Assembly: GCA_025965735.1 (NCBI GenBank)
Contig: JAOPWK010000317.1
Location: 1 to 9,419 of the forward strand
Direction: 5' to 3'
Source: Frankiales bacterium
GTDB taxonomy: Bacteria; Actinomycetota; Actinomycetes; Mycobacteriales; SCTD01
DNA: 9,419 nucleotides
This document shows positions 1 to 6,810 of this stretch, piece after piece. How positions within the stretch are numbered: the stretch's first letter is position 1; each line of letters opens with the position of its first letter. A program made the translations under genes and the position numbers. A model generated the notes under the pieces. It did not search any database, was not told where the DNA came from, and was given only the letters and a program-made list of their open reading frames with translations.

Positions 1-2
1 TG

Positions 3-56
3 CTCGACCGCGCCCGGCAGGCGCTGGTCGAGGGGCCGGAGACCGCGCTGTGGTAG
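3..56 (+). pseudogene. Upstream part of adnA-like reading frame, ending at an in-frame amber codon
   Basis: This stretch runs off the left edge of the window and is in the same frame as the adnA-like gene that follows. It reads LDRARQALVEGPETALW and then stops at TAG (54-56). The next codons (ATG TGG TCC GGC) continue directly into helicase sequence. The W-stop-M-W-S-G arrangement fits the conserved 'LWxxWSG' stretch that I recall from AdnA-like helicases, where a sense codon is expected at the stop position. I therefore read this as coding sequence of the same gene, split by a nonsense codon, and not as the end of a separate gene. A sequencing or assembly error cannot be excluded. Confidence 0.6.
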
Positions 57-1619
57 ATGTGGTCCGGCAGCCCCTGGCCGTCGCGGCTCGAGGCCGCGAC
101 GCTGCGCGGCGGCGCTCCCGGACGCTCCGCCGACCGCGACCTCGACGCCGTGGTGTCGCTGTTCGCCCAGGTCGCGCGCGTCAGCGACCGGCGGCGGCTC
201 ACCGGCGTCAGCACGCTGCTCGCGCAGATCGAGGCGCAGCAGATCCCGGCTGACACGCTGGCCGAGCGCGGCGTCCGCGGTGAGGCGGTCCGCCTGCTGA
301 CGGCCCACCGCAGCAAGGGCCTCGAGTGGGACGTCGTCGTGGTGGCCGGTGTGCAGGAGGGCGTGTGGCCCGACCTGCGCCGGCGGTCGACGCTGCTCGA
401 GGCGGAGCGGCTCGCCGGCGACGGGTTGCGCGAGCCGACCGGCCGCGCCGACCTGCTCGCCGACGAGCGCCGCCTGTTCTACGTCGCCCTCACCCGCGCC
501 CGCCGCCGGCTGGTCGTCACCGCGGTGGCCGGTACCGACGAGGAGGGGGAGCGTCCCTCGCGCTTCCTGTCCGAGCTCGGCGTCCCGGTGCGGGAGCACC
601 TGGAGCGGGTCGCCCGGCCGCTCTCGCTGCCCAGCCTCGTGGCCGCGCTGCGCCGCACCGCCGTCGACCCGGCGAAGTCGCCCGCCGCACGCCGCGCCGC
701 CGCGTCGCGGCTGGCCCGCCTGGCCGCTGCTGTGGACGAGAAGGGCCGGCCGCTCGCGCCGGCCGCGCACCCGGACCGCTGGTGGGGGATGGTGCCGGTC
801 TCGGCGTCGGACACCCCGGTGCACCCGGAGGGCAAGCCGGTCCCGCTGTCCGGCACGTCGCTGTCGGGCCTGGACGAGTGCCCGCTGCGGTGGTTCCTCG
901 AGCACGAGGTGCACGCTCAGTCCGCCGCGTCCTCCGCGATGGGCTTCGGCGGCGTTGTGCACGCGCTGGCCGACGAGGTCGCCACCGGTCGCACGCCGGC
1001 CGACCTGGACGTGCTGATGTCGCGGCTCGACACGGTGTGGGGGCAGCTGGCCTACGACGCGCCGTGGCAGTCGGCGCAGCAGCACGAGCAGGCCCGCGAG
1101 GCGCTCCGGCGGTTCCTCGCCTGGCACGCCGCGGCCCGGGGGCGCGACCTGGTGGCGACCGAGGTCGGCTTCGCCGTCGAGCTGGACGTGCCCGGCGGCA
1201 GCGTCCTGGTGCGCGGCTTCATGGACCGGGTCGAGCTCGACCGCGACGGGCGCGTGCACGTCGTCGACCTCAAGACCGGCAAGGCGCCGTTCACCAAGGC
1301 CGCGATCGCCGGGCACGCGCAGCTCGGCACCTACCAGCTCGCGGTCCGCGAGGGCGCGCTGGACGAGGTGCTGCCGAAGCGACCCGAGGTCGGTGGCGCC
1401 GAGCTGGTGATGCTCCGCGTGGACGATGCCGGTGCACCGAAGGTGCAGGGGCAGGACGCGCTCGAGCCCTCGCCCACCTGGGTGGAGGCGCTGCTCGACA
1501 CCGCGGTCCGTCGGGTGCTCGGCGAGAGCTTCCCGCCCACGCCGCAGGACCGTTGCGCGCGCTGCCCGTTCCGGACCTGCTGCCCCGCGCAGCCGGACGG
1601 CCGGCAGGTGGTCACGTGA
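57..1619 (+). CDS. adnA: AdnA-like ATP-dependent DNA helicase/nuclease subunit, C-terminal part (interrupted upstream)
   Basis: This is the C-terminal half of a UvrD/RecB-type helicase-nuclease, the AdnA subunit of the actinobacterial double-strand-break resection complex, acting on DNA in the cytoplasm. Numbering from the ATG at 57, residues 80-94 hold helicase motif V (LLTAHRSKGLEWDVV) and 137-149 hold motif VI (ERRLFYVALTRAR). A RecB-like PD-(D/E)XK nuclease follows, with H302, E369, D390, the D404-x-K406 pair and Q422-x3-Y426. C275 together with C500, C503 and C509 (C-x2-C-x5-C) matches the iron-sulfur staple of AddB-type nucleases. The Walker A and B motifs must lie left of the window. 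The ATG at 57 directly follows an in-frame TAG, and the nearest GGAG (38-41) is too far away to be a good Shine-Dalgarno, so 57 is probably not the native start. The stop overlaps the adnB start (GTGA). Family assignment is firm. AdnA rather than another UvrD paralogue is inferred from the tandem arrangement. Confidence 0.85.
   Translation: MWSGSPWPSRLEAATLRGGAPGRSADRDLDAVVSLFAQVARVSDRRRLTGVSTLLAQIEAQQIPADTLAERGVRGEAVRLLTAHRSKGLEWDVVVVAGVQEGVWPDLRRRSTLLEAERLAGDGLREPTGRADLLADERRLFYVALTRARRRLVVTAVAGTDEEGERPSRFLSELGVPVREHLERVARPLSLPSLVAALRRTAVDPAKSPAARRAAASRLARLAAAVDEKGRPLAPAAHPDRWWGMVPVSASDTPVHPEGKPVPLSGTSLSGLDECPLRWFLEHEVHAQSAASSAMGFGGVVHALADEVATGRTPADLDVLMSRLDTVWGQLAYDAPWQSAQQHEQAREALRRFLAWHAAARGRDLVATEVGFAVELDVPGGSVLVRGFMDRVELDRDGRVHVVDLKTGKAPFTKAAIAGHAQLGTYQLAVREGALDEVLPKRPEVGGAELVMLRVDDAGAPKVQGQDALEPSPTWVEALLDTAVRRVLGESFPPTPQDRCARCPFRTCCPAQPDGRQVVT
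1606..1611 (+). promoter_or_regulatory. Ribosome binding site for adnB
   Basis: AGGTGG lies four bases before the GTG at 1616, inside the last codons of the adnA-like gene. It supports GTG 1616 as the adnB start over any in-frame start further upstream, all of which would run antiparallel in frame through adnA coding sequence. The stop-start overlap (GTGA) suggests translational coupling. Confidence 0.55.
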
Positions 1620-4600
1620 CCGCCGCACCCGTCACGCGGCCGGAGGACCTGCGCCACCTGCTCGGCATCGACTTCACCGACGAGCAGCTGGCCGCGGCCT
1701 CCGCCCCGCTCGCGCCAGGCCTCGTCGTCGCCGGCGCCGGCTCCGGCAAGACCAGCGTCATGGCGGCCCGCGTCGTGTGGCTGGTCGGCACCGGCCAGGT
1801 CGCTCCGGAGCAGGTGCTCGGGCTCACCTTCACCAACAAGGCCGCCGCCGAACTGGCGAGCCGGCTGCGCTCGGGTCTGCAGAAGGCCGGGATCTCCTCC
1901 ACTGCAGACGATCTCGGCGAGCCGGTGGTGTCCACCTACCATGCGTTCGCCGGTCGGCTGGTCGCCGAGCACGGGCTGCGCCTGGGTGTCGAGCCGCGCT
2001 CCCGGCTGCTCGCGGACGCCACCCGGTACCAGCTGGCCGCGCGCGTGCTGCGCCGGCACCGGGGGCCGATCACGCACCTGACCAGCCCGCTGAACATGCT
2101 CGTCGGCGACCTCGTGTCGCTGGAGTCCGAGCTGTCGGAGCACCTCGTGGATCCCGACCAGCTGCGGGCCTGGGACGCCGAGTGGCTGGCGGCGGTCGAG
2201 GAGACCTGCGCCGAGCTGGACGGCCAGAAGGGCAGCAAGGGCCACTGCGACGAGCTGCGCCAGATGGCGGCCGCCGCGCGCAAGCGCCGCGAGCTGACGT
2301 CGCTGGTCACCGCCTACCGCACCGCCAAGGCCGACCTCGACGCCATCGACTTCGGGGACCAGGTCGCGCTCGCCGCCCGCCTCGCCGAGACGGTGCCGGA
2401 GGTCGGGCTGGCCGAGCGGGAGCGCTCCACCGTGGTGCTGCTCGACGAGTACCAGGACACCAGCGTCGCCCAGCGCCGGATGCTCGTCGGGCTGTTCGGC
2501 GGTGGCCACCCGGTCACTGCTGTCGGCGACCCGTGCCAGGCCATCTACGGCTGGCGCGGCGCGTCCGTGTCGAACCTCGACGGCTTCCCCCGCCACTTCG
2601 CCCACGCCGACGGCAGGGAGGCCGCGACGTTCGCGCTCGCGGTCAACCAGCGCTCCGGCGGGCGGCTGCTCGCGCTGGCCAACAAGGTCGCCGCGTCGCT
2701 GCGCTCCCGGCACCGGATCGTCGAGCTCCAGGCGCCGCCCGCCAAGGCCGAGCTCGGCGAGGCGGTCGTCGCGCTGCACACCACCTGGCAGGAGGAGTGC
2801 GCGTGGGTGGCGGCGCAGGTCAGGGCCGCCGTCGACGCCGGCACCGAGCTGCGGGAGTGCGCGGTGCTCGTGCGGGCACGCAGCGACTTCGCCGACCTGT
2901 ACGCCGCCCTCACCGCTGCCGGCCTGCCCGTCGAGGTGGTCGGGCTCGGCGGCCTCCTCCAGCTGCCCGAGGTCGCCGACGTCGTGGCCGTCCTGCAGGT
3001 GCTCGACGACCCGACCGCCAACGCGCCGCTGCTGCGACTGCTGACCGGCCCCCGCTGGCGCCTCGGCACCCGCGACCTCGCCGTCCTGGGCCGCCGCGCC
3101 CGCGAGGTGCTCGCCGTCGAGCAGGGCGCCGACGCGCGGCCGGACGACGAGACGGCGCTGGAGCAGGCGGTCGCCGGGGTCGACCCGTGCGACGTCGTCG
3201 CGCTCGCCGACGCGCTCGACCGGCCCGGCCACGAAGGCTGGTCCCTCGAGGGCGTGCAGCGCGTGACCGCGCTGAACGCCGAGCTGCGCGAGCTGCGGGC
3301 CGCCCGGGACGAGCCGCTGCTCGACCTCGTCCACCGCGTGGTCGAGGTGACCGGTCTCGACGTCGAGCTGGCCGCCTCACCCGAGGCCGTCCAGGCGCGA
3401 CGGCGCGAGTCGCTGTCGGCCTTCTTCGACGTCGTCGCCGGGTTCACTGACCTCGACGGAGAGAGCAGCTTGTCGGCCTTCCTCGCGTTCCTGCGGGCGG
3501 CGGAGGAGCACGAGCGCGGGCTGGACGCCGTGACGCCGAGCGGCAGCGACGCGGTGCAGCTGCTGACGGCCCACCGCTCCAAGGGCCTGGAGTGGGACGT
3601 CGTCGCGTGCCCCGACCTGACCCGCAAGGTGTTCCCCTCTGAGGACCTGCGCGGCAAGTGGGCCACGACGGCGGCGACGCTGCCCGGTCCGCTGCGCGGC
3701 GACGCGGAGGACCAGCCGGTGCTGGGCGGCTACGACAAGGACGGCGTCAAGGCCTACGTCCAGGAGTGCCGCGACCACCTCGAGCGAGAGGAGCGGCGGC
3801 TCGGCTACGTCGCCTTCACCCGCGCCCGCCACCTGCTCATCGGCAGCGGCCACTGGTGGGGCGCCACGCAGAAGCGGCCGCGTGGGCCGTCGCCGTTCCT
3901 GCTGGAGCTCCAGGAGCACGCCTGGACCGGCGGTGGACGGGTGGAGGTCTGGGCCGAGGAGCCGGTCGAGAAGAGCAACCCGGCGCTGGCCGAGCCTGCC
4001 CAGCACGTGTGGCCCGCGCCGTACGACGCGCTGCCGTACGCCCGGCGTCGCGAGGCGGCCGACCACGTCCTCGCCGACCTGGCGCGCCTGGAGGCCGGGA
4101 GCGCGCTGCCGGACGAGGAGGGGCTGCTGCCGTGGGAGCGCGAGCAGCTCGAGCGCTACGACCGCGAGGCGGTGCTGCTGCTCGAGGAGGAGCGCACCTC
4201 CCGCCGTGGCGTGCGCGAGGTGGCCCTGCCGACGGCGCTCACCGCCAGCCAGCTGCTGCGGCTGCAGGAGGACCCGGAGGGGTTCGCCCGCGAGCTGGCC
4301 CGCCCGCTGCCGCGCCGGCCGGTGGCCGCGGCCCGCCGCGGCACCCGCTTCCACGCCTGGGTCGAGGCGCTGTTCGGCGAGCGCCCGCTGCTCGACCCGG
4401 AGGAGCTGCCCGGCGCCGAGGACGAGGGCCTGGCCGACGACCGCGCGCTGCAGCGGCTGCAGGAGGCGTTCCTCGCCTCCCCGTGGGCCACCCGCGCGCC
4501 GCACGCCGTGGAGGCGCCGTTCGCGCTGCCGATGGCCGGGCGCGTGGTGCGGGGACGCATCGACGCGGTCTACGACCTCGGTGGCGGGCGGTGGGAGGTC

Positions 4601-4825
4601 GTCGACTGGAAGACCGGCAGCGAGAGCGCCGACCCGCTGCAGCTGGCCATCTACCGGCTGGCCTGGGCCCGGCTCGCCGGAGTGGACCCGTCTGCGGTCG
4701 AGGGCGTCTTCCTCTACGTCGCCACCGGCGCCGAGGCGCGGTACGGCGACGAGCTGCCAGGGGAGGAGGAGCTCGCGCAGCTGCTCCGCGGCGAGGTCGA
4801 GGTCGAGGCGCTGACCCTGCTCTGA
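1616..4825 (+). CDS. adnB: AdnB-like ATP-dependent DNA helicase/nuclease subunit
   Basis: Complete 1069-residue UvrD-like (SF1A) 3'-5' helicase fused to a RecB-like nuclease, close to the length I recall for mycobacterial AdnB. With AdnA it should form the heterodimeric motor-nuclease that unwinds and trims double-strand breaks for RecA-dependent or single-strand-annealing repair. Visible motifs are a Q motif (FTDEQLAAA, 20-28), Walker A AGAGSGKT (39-46), motif Ia TFTNKAAAEL, Walker B LLDEYQDTS with D277 and E278, GDPCQAIYGWRG (304-315), motif V around 649-663 and motif VI ERRLGYVAFTRAR (726-738). The C-terminal nuclease shows H913, D983, D997-W-K999 and Q1009-x3-Y1013. Unlike the AdnA-like partner it lacks the C-terminal cysteine cluster, so no Fe-S staple is expected. 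The GTG start overlaps the upstream TGA and has an AGGTGG ribosome site. All ATPase and nuclease residues I could check are intact. Confidence 0.92.
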   Translation: MTAAPVTRPEDLRHLLGIDFTDEQLAAASAPLAPGLVVAGAGSGKTSVMAARVVWLVGTGQVAPEQVLGLTFTNKAAAELASRLRSGLQKAGISSTADDLGEPVVSTYHAFAGRLVAEHGLRLGVEPRSRLLADATRYQLAARVLRRHRGPITHLTSPLNMLVGDLVSLESELSEHLVDPDQLRAWDAEWLAAVEETCAELDGQKGSKGHCDELRQMAAAARKRRELTSLVTAYRTAKADLDAIDFGDQVALAARLAETVPEVGLAERERSTVVLLDEYQDTSVAQRRMLVGLFGGGHPVTAVGDPCQAIYGWRGASVSNLDGFPRHFAHADGREAATFALAVNQRSGGRLLALANKVAASLRSRHRIVELQAPPAKAELGEAVVALHTTWQEECAWVAAQVRAAVDAGTELRECAVLVRARSDFADLYAALTAAGLPVEVVGLGGLLQLPEVADVVAVLQVLDDPTANAPLLRLLTGPRWRLGTRDLAVLGRRAREVLAVEQGADARPDDETALEQAVAGVDPCDVVALADALDRPGHEGWSLEGVQRVTALNAELRELRAARDEPLLDLVHRVVEVTGLDVELAASPEAVQARRRESLSAFFDVVAGFTDLDGESSLSAFLAFLRAAEEHERGLDAVTPSGSDAVQLLTAHRSKGLEWDVVACPDLTRKVFPSEDLRGKWATTAATLPGPLRGDAEDQPVLGGYDKDGVKAYVQECRDHLEREERRLGYVAFTRARHLLIGSGHWWGATQKRPRGPSPFLLELQEHAWTGGGRVEVWAEEPVEKSNPALAEPAQHVWPAPYDALPYARRREAADHVLADLARLEAGSALPDEEGLLPWEREQLERYDREAVLLLEEERTSRRGVREVALPTALTASQLLRLQEDPEGFARELARPLPRRPVAAARRGTRFHAWVEALFGERPLLDPEELPGAEDEGLADDRALQRLQEAFLASPWATRAPHAVEAPFALPMAGRVVRGRIDAVYDLGGGRWEVVDWKTGSESADPLQLAIYRLAWARLAGVDPSAVEGVFLYVATGAEARYGDELPGEEELAQLLRGEVEVEALTLL

Positions 4826-4859
4826 CGTCCGGCGGAATCGAACGCGGCTCCGGATGCTT

Positions 4860-4873
4860 GTTGCGCATGCAAC
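4860..4873. promoter_or_regulatory. Short inverted repeat, candidate operator
   Basis: GTTGC-GCAT-GCAAC has two perfect five-base arms around a four-base spacer, and it contains the palindromes TGCGCA and GCATGC. It lies 22 bases before the oxidoreductase start, where a repressor such as a MarR- or TetR-type protein could act. The TTG-n6-CAA form is compatible with such dimer sites. No regulator gene is in the window, and an inverted repeat this short can arise by chance, so this is a suggestion only. Confidence 0.3.
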
Positions 4874-4883
4874 CACCTACGGC

Positions 4884-4888
4884 AGGAG
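4884..4888 (+). promoter_or_regulatory. Ribosome binding site for the LLM oxidoreductase
   Basis: AGGAG lies six bases before the GTG at 4895. This is the best Shine-Dalgarno in the window, and it fixes a GTG start giving the N-terminus MQIGIDSF, as expected for this family. Confidence 0.8.
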
Positions 4889-4894
4889 CACACC

Positions 4895-5917
4895 GTGCAG
4901 ATCGGCATCGACAGCTTCGTCTCCACCGTCACCGACCCGGAGACGGGCGCGGACGTGACGCCGCTCGAGCGGGTGCAGCATCTCCTCGAGGAGGTCGAGC
5001 GCGCGGACCAGGTCGGCCTGGACAGCTACGGCATCGGTGAGCACCACCGGCCGGAGTACATGGACTCCGCGCCCTCGGTGCTGCTCGCCGCGGCTGCCGC
5101 GCGCACCAGCCGGATCCGGCTCAACAGCGCGGTGACCGTCCTGTCGGCCGCCGACCCGGTGCGGGTGTTCCAGGAGTTCGCCACTCTCGACCTGGTCAGC
5201 AAGGGGCGCATCGACCTCGTCGTCGGTCGCGGGTCGTTCACCGAGGCGTTCCCGCTGTTCGGCCTCGACCTGGCCGACTACGACGAGCTGTTCGCCGAGA
5301 AGCTCGACCTGCTGCTGCAGATCCGCGGCTCGGAGCGGGTCACCTGGAGCGGCCGGCACCGCGCGCCGCTGTCCGGGCAGGGCGTCTACCCCCGCCCGCT
5401 GCAGGACCCACTGCCGATCTGGGTCGGCGTCGGCGGCACGCCCCAGTCCTTCGTGCGCGCGGGCCTTCTCGGCCTCCCGCTCATGGTCGCCATCATCGGC
5501 GGTCAGCCCGCGCGCTTCCGCCCGCTCGTGGACCTCTACCGCGAGGCCGGGCAGCGCGCTGGGCACGACCCGGCGCAGCTGAAGGTCGGCATCCACGCGT
5601 TCGGCTTCGTCGGCGACACCGACCAGCAGGCGGCCGACGACTTCTACCCCGGCTGGGCGCAGATGTTCACCAAGATCGGCAAGGAGCGCGGCTTCGGCCC
5701 GCCGGTGCGGGCGCAGTACGACGCGATGCTCGGTCCGGACGGCGCCTTCCTCATCGGCGCGCCGGACACGGTGGCCGCCAAGGTGCGGCGCATCTCCGCC
5801 GACCTCGGCGGCGTCGACCGGATCGCACTGCAGATGACGAACGTCCGGCTGGCGCACGAGAACCTGCTGCACGGCATCGAGCTGCTCGGCACGAAGGTCG
5901 CGCCCGCCGTCCGCTAG
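4895..5917 (+). CDS. LLM class (luciferase-like) flavin-dependent oxidoreductase
   Basis: A 340-residue cytosolic protein of the bacterial luciferase-like monooxygenase superfamily, predicted to use reduced FMN (or F420) to oxidise an unknown organic substrate. The TIM-barrel signature is clear: an N-terminal beta strand IGIDSF, GLDSYGIGEHH (41-51), the stretch SAVTVLSAADPVRVFQEFATLDL (78-100), and GRIDLVVGRGSF (104-115) leading to EAFPLFG. Near the middle, PLPIWVGVGG (172-181) is the conserved strand and phosphate-binding loop. This pattern resembles the subgroup represented by the Agrobacterium structure 2I7G (LLM_2I7G type). I recall that match and have not computed it. The length is normal and no motif is broken. 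It follows adnB on the same strand after 69 bases, with its own strong ribosome site. Its 3' end meets the minus-strand YceH-like gene. The substrate cannot be read from sequence. Confidence 0.93.
   Translation: MQIGIDSFVSTVTDPETGADVTPLERVQHLLEEVERADQVGLDSYGIGEHHRPEYMDSAPSVLLAAAAARTSRIRLNSAVTVLSAADPVRVFQEFATLDLVSKGRIDLVVGRGSFTEAFPLFGLDLADYDELFAEKLDLLLQIRGSERVTWSGRHRAPLSGQGVYPRPLQDPLPIWVGVGGTPQSFVRAGLLGLPLMVAIIGGQPARFRPLVDLYREAGQRAGHDPAQLKVGIHAFGFVGDTDQQAADDFYPGWAQMFTKIGKERGFGPPVRAQYDAMLGPDGAFLIGAPDTVAAKVRRISADLGGVDRIALQMTNVRLAHENLLHGIELLGTKVAPAVR
5914..5917. other. Overlapping stop codons of convergent genes (CTAG)
   Basis: The plus-strand oxidoreductase stops with TAG at 5915-5917, and the minus-strand YceH-like gene stops with TAG reading 5916-5914. 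Both are contained in the palindrome CTAG. There is no untranslated space between the genes, so any terminator for either must lie within the other's coding region. I see no hairpin-plus-T-tract in the flanking bases. Confidence 0.9.
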
Positions 5918-6810
5918 CCCGTGGCCGGTTCGCTGCCGTGCACCAGGGCGAGCCGGTAGCCGCCGTCCTGCGGCACGAGGATCCCCGACAAGCGGTACGG
6001 GAGGCGCTCCTCGTGCTCGCCGGTCAGCACCGCCTCGCCGACCAGCAGGAACCACAGGACGCCGGCGCGGTCACCGACGGTCAGATCGTCGCCCTGCCAG
6101 CCGAGCGTGTGCGCGCGCTGGAAGAAGCGCACGAAGAACGCGCGCAGCTCGTCCTCCCCTGACGCGCTCTCGCCCGCACCCGAGCCGAGCAGCACCGCGT
6201 CCCCGCTGAACAGCGCGAGCGTGGCCGGCAGGTCGCGTGCTGCCATCGCGGCGTTCAGGCCGGTCAGCAGGTCGCGCACCACGTCGGCGGCCGCCACCTG
6301 CTCCGCCGGCCCTGGCTCCGCAGAGGGGACGAGCAGCTGCACCCACCGCGGCTCCTTGCGGCCGGGCTGCCGCTCGAGCCGACGGGCCAGCGGCTCGGCG
6401 CGCGTCGCCAGCTCGGCCAGCACCGGCTCCACCTCCTCGCTGCTGCCGAAGGCGTGCATCCGCTCGCTGCGCGCCCGCAGCTCGGCGGCGGTCTGCGGCC
6501 CGCGCAGCAGCAGGACCGCGAGCACGGCGACCTGCGCCGGTGACAGCTCCAGCGCCGAAGGGAGCTCGTGCCGGTGCTTCTCGCTGCGCTCGCCCGGCCG
6601 GTGCACGGTGCGCAGCAGTCCCTGCTCGCGCAGGCTGCGGACCGCGGTGCGCAGCGTCGAGACGTCGTACGACACCACCGGGTCGCGGCTGGTCGTCTGG
6701 TTGCAGGCGGCCAGCAGGGCGTTGTCGGTCAGCGGGTAGCCCTGCGGCGTCGTGAGCTCCTTCTCGACCAGCGCGCCGAGGACGCGGCCCTCCTCCGGCG
6801 TCAGCTCCAC
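5914..6810 (-). CDS. YceH-like (DUF480) double winged-helix protein with C-terminal SnoaL/NTF2-like domain
   Basis: A 298-residue protein in two parts. Residues 1 to about 165 match the YceH/DUF480 (UPF0502) family: EEGRVLGALVEKELTTP (6-22), YPLT-N-L-AACNQ-T-RDPV (25-45), LLLRGPQTAAELRAR (100-114) and a closing RKEPRWVQLL (151-160). The family folds as tandem winged helices, and its function is poorly defined. Residues about 172-298 are extra. They read as a SnoaL-like/DUF4440 NTF2-fold domain: ADVVRDLLTGLNAAMAARDL, then LALFSGDAVLLG, a helix around 220-235, and strands ending GGYRLALVHGSEP. E. coli YceH, about 215 residues, lacks this part. The start is GTG at 6810-6808, giving MELTPEEGRVLG as expected. 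It overlaps the amidohydrolase stop by ten bases and has no clear Shine-Dalgarno, so translation is probably coupled. The ligand of the NTF2-like pocket is unknown. Confidence 0.9.
   Translation of the reverse strand: MELTPEEGRVLGALVEKELTTPQGYPLTDNALLAACNQTTSRDPVVSYDVSTLRTAVRSLREQGLLRTVHRPGERSEKHRHELPSALELSPAQVAVLAVLLLRGPQTAAELRARSERMHAFGSSEEVEPVLAELATRAEPLARRLERQPGRKEPRWVQLLVPSAEPGPAEQVAAADVVRDLLTGLNAAMAARDLPATLALFSGDAVLLGSGAGESASGEDELRAFFVRFFQRAHTLGWQGDDLTVGDRAGVLWFLLVGEAVLTGEHEERLPYRLSGILVPQDGGYRLALVHGSEPATG

Larger units (their letters stand above)
4826..4894 (+). other. Intergenic gap between adnB and the LLM oxidoreductase gene
   Basis: This 69-base spacer is the only real gap on the plus strand. 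I see no rho-independent terminator (no stable hairpin followed by T's) and no convincing -10 box. It holds the inverted repeat and the ribosome binding site listed separately. It could carry a promoter for the oxidoreductase gene, or be an internal gap in a transcript starting upstream of adnA. Confidence 0.5.

Noticed and set aside
326..1615. Extension of the adnB frame upstream to base 326
   Set aside because: The extra 430 codons are an Arg/Ala/Gly-rich out-of-frame reading of adnA. GTG 1616 with its AGGTGG site gives the expected adnB N-terminus.
1331..3334. 667-residue open frame on the minus strand opposite adnA/adnB
   Set aside because: It runs antisense to sequence with clear helicase motifs. 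Its translation is repetitive and low in complexity with no recognisable domain. Such frames are expected in very GC-rich DNA.
3377..4876. 499-residue open frame on the minus strand opposite adnB
   Set aside because: It is the mirror frame of the adnB nuclease and motor regions, with biased composition (L, R, G, A, Q rich) and no motif. It is treated as a codon-bias shadow.
4877..6055. 392-residue minus-strand frame opposite the LLM oxidoreductase
   Set aside because: The plus strand encodes a complete LLM protein with all family motifs, and the antisense product shows none.
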